Of a stretch of 64,000 nucleotides of DNA, positions 34,813 through 48,042 are shown piece by piece. This DNA comes from Cannabis sativa (Eukaryota; Streptophyta; Magnoliopsida; Rosales; Cannabaceae). Position 1 is the stretch's first letter, and every line of letters begins with the position of its first letter. A model generated the notes under the pieces. That model searched no databases. It saw only the letters and a list, made by a program, of their open reading frames with translations, and was not told where the DNA came from. The position numbers were made by a program, and so were the translations under genes. The stretch lies in NCBI RefSeq assembly GCF_029168945.1, contig NC_083605.1, forward strand, positions 75,906,969 to 75,970,968. The letters run 5' to 3'.

Positions 34813-35804
34813 TTAAATTTGATCAACTAAACAACAACAATATGGAGAATCAGAAGGTGATTTAGATGGATCAAGAACACATTCAACATTAAATTCACTG
34901 TAATTTTTAGCTTTGCAAGGTGCCCCACATTCTTTTTTCTCTCGACATTTTCGATCAATATATACACAATCTGCTCCTCTTACTTCTTCAACTCCTACAA
35001 AACCAATATAATACACATATTAATTATACATATATATATAAATAATATATATTTATTAGCCCCTCTAATTAAAATATATATATATGGTATTTTTAAAAAC
35101 TACTAAAATATATATATATATTTTTAGAAAGAAAATATTCTTTTGAACCCTGAGTTGGAGTGTGCCCTAGAGCGAGCCTAATTCACCTTAACTCAAGCTC
35201 GGCACTAAATAAATTCTGAGCTCAATTTTAATATTTTTTTTTTAAATATAACTAACTTGAAACCAGTTTGTAGCAAGAACAAATAAAAAAAATATAATCA
35301 TTCTTGTATACCACTTTCAAATTAAACATCAAAATCTATTTTGTATCATTTTGAAAAATAGAAAATGTGATTTATAACTTTTGTAACACATGGTTTGAAA
35401 GAATATTTACCTATTTTTATATATAATAAAATGGAGGAAGAAATTTTTAAGGCTAATCATATAACATTATATATTTTATAAATAAATAAATAAATAGATG
35501 GTATGGTTATTATTACAAAATATATATATAATAAAATCAATTCATAACAAGATTACTACTATATTGGAATGAAGAGAAGTGATGAAAAATTGTCATAACA
35601 TATAAAAATGTTATAACTATATATGTATATATTTATAGAAAATGATAATAAAAATTACATATATAATATGAAGAAAGATAGATGAATATTTATGTGTGTA
35701 TATACTATATATATATATATATATGAATAGAAATTATAGTTACCCAAGGAGAAAATTAAGAACACCATAAGAAGGATGATAGTCATGTTGTGCTTGGAAG
35801 ACAT
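34813..35804 (-). CDS. Defensin-like secreted cysteine-rich peptide
   Basis: Two exons on the minus strand: 35,744-35,804 (61 nt) and 34,813-34,994 (182 nt), split by a GT-AG intron of 749 bp. The product has 80 residues. The first exon codes for a hydrophobic signal peptide ('MTIILLMVFLIFSLG'), with likely cleavage after 'VEEVRGA'. The mature part of about 53 residues has eight cysteines in the order C-x6-C-x5-C-x3-C and ends in a C...CCC cluster. The intron between signal peptide and cysteine-rich domain, the size and the eight cysteines fit the plant DEFL family, whose members act in defence or in pollen-pistil signalling; which applies here cannot be told. The start is the first ATG of exon 1. 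The gene lies 270 bp from the LINE. Confidence 0.85.
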
Positions 35805-37420
35805 ATTGATAAAATAGAAGAAGAAGAAGAATAAGTATAAAATTAGATTATAATAATAATAAGCTAATTGTTATTTTTTGAAATGTGTTGTGAAATCTCA
35901 AAACTTAGCTAGTGTAATTTATAGGCAAAATTTGATCTAGCTAATAATTTTTAAATTTTGAAATAATTAAATAGGTGATCGCATTAATTATTAATTAAGA
36001 TTTTAAATTGGTTTTCAGTTTTAAATTGAATCAGGAATTAATTATATTAGGATATATATATGTTTATTGCAAATTTAATTTTTATTGGAAATCCTCGCTA
36101 TATAAATGATAATGATATGTTATTACTATATAATTATATATGTTACTAAAATATTACAGATTTTAATAAATATGATTATTGATAATAAAAAAAATTATAT
36201 ATTTATATAAGAGTGCTTATTATTACATGAGTTTTTTTTTTTTTATCTTCAAAATATATTATATGGGCCTAGGCTTAAGTAATTTTTTATGTAAATATTT
36301 CTAATGCATTTTTTTTTTGGGGTATTAATTATGAGTTTTTTTTTTACTTATATATATATGCAGTATAACAAAATTCTTTTAATATATATCTACAATATAT
36401 ACACAGATACCTTATTACAAAAATAAAAATTATAACAAACAAATAATATTTATTAATGATAATAAAGACTATTAATATATACGCAAACTGCAAAGTTATT
36501 AATATTAATTATCCACACAAAAATGCCAACGATTAATTTAAAAATAAAGTCTGGATCAATATTAATTAAGATAAATTCTCTTAACAAATTAAGAGAAATA
36601 TATAAATATAATTATAAAGATGATTATTGCTTATAGTTCAAAAAAAAAATCATATAAATTAGTATATGGTAGTGAAAGAAATTAGTATATATTATTCACA
36701 CACAAATTAATTTTATGGTAGATAAATTAATATATATTATTATATAATATATATATAGTTCAAGAAAATCATAAATATATAGTAATAAAATATATATAAT
36801 TAGTATGCATGTTTTCATTCTTTATAAGTGTAATTATAATACATATAAATATATATATATATATATTTGATCTATATAGAATTTATTATTCATATATAGT
36901 ATATAATTGCGGTATAATACATGAATCCATTTTGTTTATTAGCTAATATATATTTATTATTAATTAATTATTATATTTGATGAATAAGAAAGCAAATAGT
37001 AGAAATTACAGAACAAATCATAATAAATATTTATTATTGAACCGTTATAAGATATATACACACATAGTCATATAATATATATATATATATATATATCATG
37101 CTCGCTATAAGTGGCTTACAGCAAAGAACCAAAGACCATTTATACATATATGATCATATATATATGCATGATATGATGATATTCTATATACATACACATA
37201 TAATTAAATAAATAAATAAATAAAAATGGAAGGTGTGCATATATATATATATATATATATAGATCTGGATTGGAATATGGATGATGAAGTTAGTGGGGTG
37301 TATTATTCTTGATCAGCACACTTGCCAAGGAGAATGTTTTGTGGGACCCACTCATTGGACCAGTGAGTGAACAAAATAAACATATTTCTCAATCTTATAT
37401 ATTCACTCACAAAATTCAAT

Positions 37421-37453
<33 letters not shown>

Positions 37454-38789
37454 ATATATGAAAGAGAAGAGAAAATTGAAAGCAATAATAATGAATGATC
37501 ATTCGAGGGAAATAATAATGAATATTGTTGTGTTGGGTAAGTCTACATTACGTTAAAACAAGATTCTATTCATTTTTTTTTATCTGTTTTGATATTTTAA
37601 AAAAAAATAATCTATTTTTGAATAAGTTATAATTATTTAAGGTTATGCATGTATTAATTTTTAAAAAAATTTAAGTAATTTAATATTAAAAATAATATAT
37701 TGTTACACATGTAACTATTTTTATTGTACCTGTAATAAATAATTATTTAAACTTTATTTTCAATATTATAAACTATTAACAATAGTGCTACAATGTATTT
37801 GTGACCATAAAAAAAATTAAACTAAAAAAATTCTTTTAAATACTGAACAGATTTAAAATCTACTATAAAAAATTTCTAAACTAGATCATCATATATATAT
37901 ATATATATATCATCCTTATTAGTAGGTGAGATTTTTGGTTGAGGCAGGTTAATTAATGCCCTAATAATTCCTCTACTCTAATTTTATGTACCTACGTTTT
38001 AAAATAGAAATATTTGAAACATTATTAGAATTAATTTACATATTAATTATCATTATTAGTGATACATATTACATGCATGTAATGTAATCACGTGGTACAT
38101 TTCGAATTATCAAGCACCAAATCTTTGCAGTTCTCTCAACCAATTTAAAAGTGCCACGTGGCTCGGTTTAATCAAAATGAACCATATATATTTTGAAACT
38201 TTACAACTAATTGCATCCATTTAAACTAGAAATTTCCACTATTTTTTAACATTATTTGTATATAGTGCTTCATGTGAAGATTTGCTGTACAAGCCAAGTT
38301 GGTGTAATTAAATAAATATTATTATATAAGATAATATATATTAATTAATTATAAAATTAGGGTTATAAAAAAAAAAGTACAACAGTGCATATCCATTAAC
38401 TACTCTTTCCATACAAAAGTTTTACATTATACCAATGCCAACCAATAATGACACAATACATAATAGTACAAATTTAATTATCATAGAAAGAAAAATTACA
38501 TACATAATAATATTAATTAAAATACCCTAAATTAAATATAAGAAAAATTGTTATTGGATTTCATGACCTTGAAACTCAGATAATTGTACTATAGTACATA
38601 TCCATTTTATGAAGCCAATCTAAAATAAGCTTCAAAATCCCACCATATTATATAAATAATTGTATCACCCTCTATGATAATCTTTGTTAGCTAATAATTA
38701 ATTATGATAAGAGAAATTAAATCCAAACAAACCATACCCACAATGAGAAGAAAATTAATAATTAACAAAAAAAAAATTGATTTTTTTTT
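35805..38789. other. AT-rich spacer with TA microsatellites between the DEFL and Dof genes
   Basis: No gene was recognised. TA runs lie near 36,850-36,868, 37,077-37,096, 37,238-37,260, 37,423-37,438, 37,444-37,459 and 37,890-37,910. Two G-box cores, cacgtgg at about 38,091 and ccacgtgg at about 38,154, lie between the Dof gene's 3' side and the DEFL gene's 5' side. The part 38,400-38,789 probably includes the Dof 3' UTR. Confidence 0.6.
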
Positions 38790-40311
38790 TTACCACCCTC
38801 CACCTAACATTCCAGTCCAATACCCAGTTGAGTCACCATTCTCCTTAATAATATTATTATTTTGATCAATAATTCCAGAATTATTATTATTATTATTTTG
38901 TGAAGAAACTTGCTTCAAATCTTCAAAAGGGAAAAGAAGCCTTCCACTACCACTATTATTATTTTCATGGACACTTGGCAAGCTCCCATAGGCTGATGCT
39001 GTATTAGTAGTAGTAGTAGTAGCACTAGTGGTATTGGGCCCAAGCCCATCAAGTGAAAAATTGAGACTGGGCTTAAAATCAGGAATTGGAAAAAAGCTAT
39101 TGAACCCTCTTGAAGTAAGCCCAGTGAGAAGCTCTAAAGCTGAGAAATGATCACTTGTATTAGTAGTAGTAGTAGTAGTGGTGGTACTAGTAGGAGAAGT
39201 ATTAGAAGAAGGATTAGAAATAATATGGTTAATTTTTTGGTCATTAATAATGGGTGGGTAAAAACCAAGGTTTAGATCATGGGCTTGGGTTTGGGCTTGG
39301 GCTTGATGGGCCTGATGGGCCTGGCCCAATTGATTATGAACTAGATCAGGAAGCCTAGAATTGATGATAATTTTTGATGATGATGAAGATGAGGATGGTG
39401 ATGATCTTTTGTTCTTCCTTGAACCACCACCCACTGGAATGCTTCTGAGGGACCCACCTTCAGTCCAATACCTTCTACATGTCTTGCAAAAGTACCTTGG
39501 TTGAGTTAAGCTGTAGTTGTTGTAGTAACAAAATTTTGTGTTGGTTGAATTGCACCTTGGGCAATTTAGGGCTTGTTGATGATGATCTTTATTTTGTGAT
39601 GATGGCTTCATCATGCTTGTTTTTGATATTGATGATGATCTCATATCCACCAAATTAGTATTATTATTATTATTATTAATTATATTATTATTATTATTAT
39701 TAATCTTACCACCTTGTGATAATGATGATGAAGCTTGAATATTATTGGTATGAGGCTTTGGGCATGAGTTTGTGATTATTTCTTCTATTGGCTTCACCAC
39801 AATTTCCTATATTAATTTCATCACACAAAAAAGTAAAATTTTATTAATTAACAAATTATTAAGAATAGAATAATTAGGGCAAACAAAAACAACACAAAAG
39901 AAAAGATATTTAGTTTTTTTTTTCCTTAATAATAACAGAAAAGACAATGGAAAAGAGAAAAGAAAAGAAAAGAAATTGAAAAAGGAGATTTACTCTTTGT
40001 TTTTTAAACACTACATAAGCAAAAGATAAAGATAAAGTTTTTTTTTTTTTTTTGAAAAACTGATAAAAACTAAATCCAAATTCAAGGTGGGGACTTAATT
40101 TCTTCCACTATATGAACATAATAATCTTTTTTCTCAGAAGAAAAAAAATATAAAAACACACCCTTTTCTTTAAATATATTATGTTAAAAATCCCATAAAA
40201 AAGATCATATTTTTAACTGAAAAATATTATAAAAAACTAAACTTTATAATTGTAATACACATAATTGATCTATATATATATACCTACCTGTGGCCAGTGA
40301 GCTGTATCCAT
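38790..40311 (-). CDS. Dof-type zinc-finger transcription factor
   Basis: Two exons on the minus strand: 40,288-40,311 codes for MDTAHWPQ and 38,790-39,806 for the remaining 338 residues; the GT-AG intron is 481 bp. The product has 346 residues. The Dof finger has Cys90, Cys93, Cys115 and Cys118 (CX2CX21CX2C), with '[24 protein letters not shown]' as the nearly invariant core, followed by a basic 'GGGSRKNKR' patch. Dof proteins bind AAAG elements in the nucleus. The short first exon, the '[10 protein letters not shown]' block after the splice site and the C-terminal '[10 protein letters not shown]' match the Arabidopsis Dof2.5/3.7/4.6-type subgroup. Asn, Ser and Thr runs come from AAT and similar microsatellites. 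Start and splice site are both set by the subgroup's conserved N terminus. Confidence 0.96.
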
Positions 40312-40530
40312 GAATGAAACTGAAGAAGAAGAAGAAGAACAACAACAAGAAGAGAAATTGTTATCTTTAAAGATTGAGAGAAAAAAAAAGTTCACTTTTT
40401 TTAGAGAGAGAAACAGAAGTGTTGTAAAAGAATGTTTCTAAGAGAGAGAGAGAGAATTTGCTTTGGAGTTTCTATGTGTTAGTATGACCCTTGCTTTATG
40501 TGTAGTGAGTATGAGAGAGAGAGAGTCCTA
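40312..40530 (-). promoter_or_regulatory. Probable 5' UTR and core promoter region of the Dof gene
   Basis: Upstream of the start on the minus strand lie CT-rich tracts (GA-rich on the plus strand: gaagaagaagaagaaga at about 40,323 and agagagagagagagaga at about 40,441). Such pyrimidine tracts are common in plant 5' leaders. No clear TATA box could be tied to a start site. Confidence 0.45.
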
Positions 40531-43319
40531 CATTATTTTGTGTTCTATAATTATGTGTATTGTAATAATAATAATAATAATAATAAAAATATTCTTTGTT
40601 AATTTTTTTATAATTTGGATTTTATTATTATATACTAAACTTTCTTAGTGGGAATATTTGTCTGCAAGGGTTTAATAGTTTAATATAATTATCACATTTT
40701 AAAAAGTTTTCAAATGAAACTTTGTGGGTGGCTATAAGGATTTATATGTTCACATATATAGAATATATATATATATATATACACATGTATACACACTACT
40801 CATATTGATGGCTTTTTTTTTTTTTTTTGCTCTTTTCTGACCAGAAAAACTGGGGTTAGGTCAAATATCTCTAAGTATAATTTTTGGTAAGCAAATTAAA
40901 GTAAGGTTTTTTTTTTCTTTTTGGCTATAGGTGTTTCTTGGTCTGATTATCTTGATCAATATGTGTTTTTGTATGGTGGTATATATAATTATAAAGCAAA
41001 AAGTTGAAAAGAAAAAAGAAGAATTGATTATTAATATCACTTAATTAAACTCTTTTAGTTAAATTCATAATTATAAAAATAGAGAAAAATAATTTATTTA
41101 CATTACAGATATAATGATGTTGCCTGCCTCCATAAAATTGACTATATATATGTGTGTATATATATATATATCATCCAATCAAAATTGTTTTCATTTTGAA
41201 AACTGACTACAAAATTAATCATTTGATATAGTTTGTCAATTTTTTTATGGACCAAAAAAAAAAAAAAAAGAAAAAATGGGACTTAATTGTCTAAGATAAT
41301 ATATAATTAATTATAATCAAATTATTGTCAAAATGTTGAAGAAAAAAAAACTAAACAAAAGCCAATTTGGTATATACAACTGAAAAATAATAATTAATTA
41401 TATGAAACATAATAATATGAATAATTCTCATTCCAAAAACCTTGAAAAAAATGTATAATGATAATTATTATTATTATTATAATTATTATTTTTTATTGGA
41501 ATTAGAAGTATTGAAAATTATTTCTCATAGTAAATGTAGTGTTTGGTAGTGAAAAATAATTATCAAAATAAAATTATTGTCAAAAGTGACACCAAAAAAA
41601 AAATTATTATTTTTTTAAAAAAATATACTATATCAGTGTATATTTGTATTATTATGTTTGGAAAGCTGGTTAGTTATTACTGAAAAATAATCAAAATAAT
41701 ATAATCGTCAAAACTAAATTATTTTTTTTTAAAAAAAAAATAAATGAATAAAACCCTATACTATATCAGTGTCTATATTTGTATTATTAATTTTCTTTGG
41801 CTGTATGTTGTTGCCATTTACTCAATTTTGAGATCCTTTTTTATCTAAACAGAGAAACAGAAGCCATAAATTTGGACCCAAAATTGTATGCAAAAGATTT
41901 TATTAGAGGAACATGAAAAAGAGTGATCTTGACTGAAATGTTTTTACTTCTTTTTATTATTTTTTTCATAGAAATAATGAAAATAAATAAAAGAAGCCAA
42001 ACTTTTAAAGAACCCCATTATTAATATTTGCTTGCTCTAGCCAAACAAAGGTGCAGTTTCATTCTGAGGTTGCATTATATTTACCTTTTTTAAGTAAAAA
42101 TCATTGTTTTAAAGAATAAGGTTATAAATTACCACTAATTAGTATGAGTGGATATTATTAAAAAAAATGAGTTTTTAGACTTAATTTTTCTATTTAATTA
42201 AAAAAAATATTTTATTATTTATATTATATGAGATTAGATTTGTTCTGAAAAAAATAAAACAAATATTAGGTAGAAAAATAAGAAAAAAAAATTGAGGCTT
42301 ATATATTTTTATGAAAACATTTTTTGATATAGTGTAATTTTTTTTTTTTAATTAAGTATAGAAATTCGAATTTTTCTTTTGTTATTCGTCGTTGGATCAA
42401 AATAAGTGAAATTTTTTTAATCACAACTTAAATATTTTGTGACTAAATGTGAAAATGTTACTTGTGACAAAACATAATATTTAGATATAAATCGTCACTA
42501 ATTTAATTTTAGTCACAATAAATTGTAATTAACTAATATATTTAGCTATAAATTTTTTAGTCACAATATAAGAATAATAATTTATAATTAGTCACAATTT
42601 TTTTATTTTTAATCACAAAATTTTATTATAACTAAAATTAATTTTTTTTTAGTGAGTAGATGTATGTATATATATATTTATATATTTTTTGTAGTGTCAT
42701 TGATTATAATTAGTACTAGAGACTATATCACTATGTTAGGTGGCTACTACAATTATGGGTACAATGATGTTCTTGTAATTTTATGTATGAAAATATTATG
42801 TGCTACAATAAGTTTCCAACACTTGGCTTCATATATATATGTTCAAGATTATATAAATATATATAATAATATATATTTATATAAATGCTGTAAGTCAATC
42901 TTCTACTCCAAGTATAAGAATTTTTGGGGCTACTGCTCATAATTATATTCCTATGATATATATCTTCTTCATTTTTCTTTTTCATATATATAAGAAAAAA
43001 TATTTTGAATTATTCCTATGATATCATTAATACTATATAGCACACATGTATACATATATATATAGTGTTAGTGTTAAATGTTAATGTTAATTATATATAT
43101 GCTTTTGGTTTGGACTTGTAGGCACATGTGTGTATGCACATAATTATAAAATTAGCACAAAGGAAAAAAAATCCATAACTTATTAAAAGAAAAAAGATAT
43201 TAACTTTTCCTTTAGTATGTTTTTTGCACTTAAAAAAAAAAGTGAACCTTTATCTTTTATCCATATATCTATTTTGTCTTGAAATTTTTTGACTACAATT
43301 TAATTAATTATATATATTA
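40531..43319. other. AT-rich spacer upstream of Dof, ending in a CACTA-like fragment
   Basis: No gene was recognised. The part next to the Dof gene may hold its promoter. TA and AAT microsatellites occur (for example 40,564-40,583 and 40,760-40,780). Confidence 0.6.
42360..42654 (-). mobile_element. CACTA-like transposon end (fragment)
   Basis: Read on the minus strand the segment starts cactaaaaaaaaattaattt and carries repeated ttgtgactaa-type motifs at several positions, as in the subterminal arrays of CACTA elements. No opposite end or transposase was seen, so this is a fragment or a short non-autonomous copy. Confidence 0.5.
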
Positions 43320-43324
43320 GTGTC

Positions 43325-44071
43325 TGTTGGAACTTTGTATGAAATATGTAAAAATAGAAAAGTGAAGTGTGTGAGTAGGAGTCCCACATGGGATAGAAAC
43401 ACTACATTTTAAGTGTATATCTAGTGCAAGTTTGAGATATGGGTTTGGGCCCCAAGGGGTACCCAGTTTTGCGCGCATGGGTGAGGACTCACACACTGGA
43501 CCACCACACACGCGCGCGCGCGCGCCGCCGCCGCCGTCCGACCGGACCGGGTTGGCGGGTGAGGTGTCACTTTATTTTTTGAAGAAAAATTATTTAATTA
43601 AATAAAGATTTATTTTTATTTATTTATTTATTAATTAATTTTTTAACACGTGATCAGAAGAGGTAAAACGCGATCAGTCAATGATCCGCCTTTTCCTCCC
43701 ACGATCCAACTCCTCCCACGATAATATTACCGTTTTCTTACCGTTTTTTTTTCTTCGATCGACTTCTATATAAGTCGTATCAGAACAACGTAAGAATATA
43801 TCTTTTCTACATTACAAAATTCTTTTCTTTCTTTACGATTTTTTCTGAGAGCAAACAGTAGGGTGTTACAGAGCGATACAGTTCGGTGCAGAACGTATCG
43901 TACTTATACAGAGGCTGTTTTATCCTGGGGACGCCGTGGTTGCTAGACTGCCGTGCACACTTCGGGCAGAGCCGCGAAACGTCTTAAAGAGAGCGACATT
44001 GTCCGCGACTCAGCCAGATTATTCTATCGGTAATTCGTTCCAATTTCACTGTATTTAATTTCGGTATAACA
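43325..44071 (+). repeat. 5' LTR of the copia element
   Basis: 747 bp, with TG...CA ends. It contains a GC-rich microsatellite (43,511-43,536, CG then CCG units) and a TATA box (tatataa, 43,767-43,773) that would set the start of the element's RNA in the downstream part of the LTR. Confidence 0.95.
43767..43773 (+). promoter_or_regulatory. TATA box of the copia LTR
   Basis: tatataa in an otherwise mixed sequence, about 300 bases before the LTR end. The same motif recurs in the 3' LTR at about 49,017-49,023. Confidence 0.65.
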
Positions 44072-44094
44072 ATTTTAAGACGTTCAGTTCTGCT

Positions 44095-45015
44095 ATGGCT
44101 GCTACCGATGAATTTTCTGGTTCTGCTTCTAACGATATTAACAAGCCTTTCCGTTTTGAGGGATTACATTTTAAGCGATGGAAACAGAAGATGTTGTTCT
44201 ACCTGACGATGAAGAAAGTTGCTTTCGTTCTCAACTTTGCTACGAAGCCAGTCGTCTCTGAAGCTTCTACCGACAAGGACAAAGAGGCTGAACGCGAGAA
44301 GCAACAAAAGGATTTGGACTCCTGGGTCGAAAATGACTTCCTCTGTAAGAATTTTATTCTTAACGGTTTATCTGACGATCTGTATGACTATTATAATTCA
44401 GATAAATCAGCAAACGAAATATGGGATGCTCTGCAAAAGAAATACGATACTGAAGAAGCTGGAACTAAAAAGTATGCTGTCAGTCGCTACCTCAAGTATC
44501 AAATGGTGGACGACAAACCTGTGGAAGCCCAATCTCACGAACTTCAGAAAATTGCACATGAGATCATCTCAGAAGGTATGACTTTAGATGAACAGTTTCA
44601 AGTTGCTGTATTAATTGATAAGTTACCCCCTTCCTGGAAGGATTTCAAAAGTACTCTCAGGCATAAGACTAAGGAATTTTCCTTAGAAAGTTTGATCACC
44701 CGCCTTCGTATAGAGGAGGAAGCAAGAAAACAAGACCAGAAAGATGAAGTGCTTGTTGTTTCAAACAACAACACTAAGAAATCCACACCAGCGGTTCTGA
44801 AGCCTAATGGCAAAAATTTTAAGAATCAGAACCGCAACTCGAATTCTAATTCTAACCGCAACAACCCTCCTCGTAACAATAATCAGAGTTGGAACCATAA
44901 TAGGAACCAACATGGAAGGCGACCACCTCCACATAAACGTAATGACCCCGCACGCTTTTGTGTTACAACCGTAACAAGCCGGTCATATGGCACGAAAGTG
45001 TCGGAACAAGCCTAG
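44095..45015 (+). CDS. copia gag protein, frame lost at the zinc knuckle
   Basis: A 306-codon frame that starts 24 bases after the 5' LTR. The N-terminal part has the gag signature ('[21 protein letters not shown]') and a retrotrans-gag region to about residue 200; a basic Asn/Arg-rich tail follows. The nucleocapsid zinc knuckle should come next, but the frame is lost there: its first half reads in one frame and the second half (HMARKC) in another, around 44,960-44,990. The stop at 45,013-45,015 is therefore a product of the shift. Gag would package the element's RNA; the broken knuckle should impair this. Confidence 0.85.
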   Translation: MAATDEFSGSASNDINKPFRFEGLHFKRWKQKMLFYLTMKKVAFVLNFATKPVVSEASTDKDKEAEREKQQKDLDSWVENDFLCKNFILNGLSDDLYDYYNSDKSANEIWDALQKKYDTEEAGTKKYAVSRYLKYQMVDDKPVEAQSHELQKIAHEIISEGMTLDEQFQVAVLIDKLPPSWKDFKSTLRHKTKEFSLESLITRLRIEEEARKQDQKDEVLVVSNNNTKKSTPAVLKPNGKNFKNQNRNSNSNSNRNNPPRNNNQSWNHNRNQHGRRPPPHKRNDPARFCVTTVTSRSYGTKVSEQA

Positions 45016-48000
45016 CTCTGCTCCGCAGGCTAACTTGACTGAAGAAGCTTTTATAGCTATGATCTCTGAGATCAATATGATTGGTGGATCAGAAGGATGG
45101 TGGGTAGACACTGGCGCCTCTCGCCATGTTTGCTATGATCGTGCTATGTTTAAGACATACACTCGCCGTCGATGACAAGAAAGTGTTGTTGGGAGATTCC
45201 CACACCACTATTGTTGCCGGAACTCGGAAACGTGGAGCTAAAGTTTACCTCGGGAAGAACCTTATTGCCGAAAGATGTAATGCACACTCCCGAGATGAGA
45301 AAGAATGCGGTTTCTGGTTTTTTGCTTAATAAGGCTGGGTTTACTCAAACAATTGGGGCTGATTTGTACACCATCACTAAGAATGGTACTTTTGTGGGGA
45401 AGGGTTATGCTACTGATGGAATGTTTAAATTAAATGTTGAATTTAATAAAGTATCTTCTTCTGCTTACATGCTGTGTGATTTTAATGTTTGGCATTCTAG
45501 ACTTTGTCATGTTAATAAACGTATCATTAAGAATATGAGTAATATTGGCTTAATCCCGAAAATGTCAGAAAAGGATTTTGAAAAATGTATCTTTTGTAGT
45601 CAAGCAAAAATAACTAAGACACCACATAAATCAATTACTAAAGAAACTGAACCTTTAGATTTGATACACTCTGATATATGTGAACTTGATGGAACGCTAA
45701 CCAGAAATGGTAAACGTTATTTTATTACTTTCATAGATGACTGTTCTGACTTTACTTATGTGTACTTGATGAATAAAAATGATGCACTTGACATGTTTAA
45801 ATTATTCGTAGCTGAAATTGAGAATCAATATAATAAGAAAATAAAAATGCTTCGTAGTGATAGAGGAACTGAATATGAATCAAACTCGTTTATTGAATTT
45901 TATAATTCACATGGTATGATACACGAAAGGACTGCACCATATTCACACGAAATGAACGGTAAAATTTGAAAGAAAAAATAGAACATTTACTGAATTAGTT
46001 GTGGCTATTTTGTTGAATTCTGGTGCTGCATCTCACTGGTGGGGTGAAATTTTATTAACTGTTTGTTATGTTCTGAATAAAGTTCCTAAAACTAAGAGTA
46101 AATTTTCACCTTATGAGATCTTAAAAAATAGGCAACCAAATGTGTCTTATTTTAGAACCTGGGGTTGTTTAGCTTATGTTAGGATTCCTGATCCTAAGAG
46201 AATAAAACTAGCTAGTAGAGCCTATGAATGTGTATTTATTGGATATGCGGTGAATAGCAAAGCATATAGATTCTATGATCTGAATGCACATGTTATAGTG
46301 GAATCTAATGATGCTGAATTTTATGAACATAGATTTCCTTTTAAATTAAGAAATAGTGGGGGTACATCTACTAGCAATGTTCCTACCATTAGGGATAATG
46401 AGCACACTGAGAGTAATGAAATAGAACCTAGAAGAAGCAAGAGAGCTAGAGTAGAAAAAACTTTTGGTTCAGATTTTTGTGCTTACACCTTAGAGGAGGA
46501 TCCTGCCAACCTCCAAGAAGCTTTGTCTTCCATAGATGCCGACACCGTGGCAAGAGGCCGTTGATGATGAAATGGACTCAACTTATTAAGAATAAAACCT
46601 GGCATTATACAAACTTACCACAGGGTGCAAAACTATAGGTTGTAAGTGGATTCTGAAAAAGAAATTGAAACCTGATGGAACTGTTGACAAATACAAAGCT
46701 CGCTTAGTAGCAAAGGGTTTTAGACAAAGAGAGAATGTAGATTTCTTTGACACCTTTTCACCTGTCACTAGAATAACATCCATTAGAGTTTTAATTTCTC
46801 TGGCTGCTATACACAATTTAGTTGTGCACCAAATGGATGTTAGAACAGCGTTCCTTAATGGTGAATTAGAAGAAGAAATTTACATGGATCAACTTCGAAG
46901 GGTTCGTGATCCTGTGCCAGGAACATAAGGTTTGCAAGTTAGATAAATCCCTGTATGGTCTTAAGCAGGCACCTAAGCAATGGCATGAGAAGTTTGACAA
47001 TTTAGTTATCTCAGATGGTTTCAAAGTGAATGAAAGTGACAAATGTATTTACTATAAATCTCATAATGACATTTGCACAATTATTTGCCTTTATGTGGAT
47101 GATTTGCTTATATTTGGTTCAAATATCCATGCTGTTAATGCTGTGAAATCATTATTGTGTGCTAACTTTGATATGAAGGACCTCGGAGAAGCTGATGTAA
47201 TCCTTGGTATTAAGATTACTAGGTCTGAAAAGGGAATTTCTTTGGATCAATCTCATTACATTGAGAAGATTCTTAAGAAATATAATTACTTTGACTGTAA
47301 ACCTGCTTGCACACCATATGATCCAAGTGTAAAGCTATTCAATAACACTGGTGACGGTGTGAGACAATCTGATTATGCGAGCATCATTGGCAGTCTTCGA
47401 TATGCCACTGATTGTACGAGACCCGACATTGCCTATGTCGTGGGATTATTATGCAGGTTTACCAGTAGGCCTAGTATAGAGCATTGGCATGCTATTGAGA
47501 GGGTAATGAGATACCTTAAGAGAACCATGAACCTTGGATTACACTATCAAAGGTTTCCAGCTGTCCTTGAAGGATACAGTGATGCAGACTGGAACACTTT
47601 GTCAGATGACTCCAAAGCTACAAGTGGCTATATTTTTAGCATAGCTGGCGCCGTTTCTTGGAAGTCAAAGAAACGGACTATTTTAGCACGATCCACCATG
47701 GAGTCTGAAATGATAGCACTAGCCTCTGCTAGTGAAGAAGCAGGTTGGCTTAGAAGCCTGCTAGCTGAGATCCCTTTATGGGAAAAACCGATACCAGCTG
47801 TGTTGATCCATTGCGATAGTACCGCGGCTATTGCAAAAGTCCAGAACCGTTATTATAACGGTAAGAAACGACAAATCCGTCGTAAGCACAGCACTGTTAG
47901 AGAGTTCCTCTCAACAGGAGCTGTTAGAGTGGATCATGTACGCACTGATGACAATTTAGCAGATCCTTTGACGAAAGGACTAGCTAGAGAGAAAGTCTAT

Positions 48001-48042
48001 AAAACTTCGAAAGGAATGGGACTATTGCCCTTAGAAGAATGA
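44987..48042 (+). pseudogene. copia pol polyprotein, broken by several frameshifts
   Basis: Domains occur in copia order but across shifting frames. Protease: DTGAS at 45,107. Integrase: zinc-binding H-H-C-C region ('WHSRLCHVN', 'CIFCSQAK') and catalytic core from about 45,660. Reverse transcriptase: 'VDKYKARLVAKGF' at 46,685 and 'YVDD' at 47,092-47,103. RNase H: 'YSDADW' near 47,575 and '[10 protein letters not shown]' near 47,690; it ends at 48,042. Breaks lie near 45,165, 45,225, 45,965, 46,545-46,590 and 46,890-46,915. From 46,906 onward (378 codons) the frame is open, covering the second half of the reverse transcriptase and RNase H. No functional polyprotein can be made as read. Confidence 0.92.
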
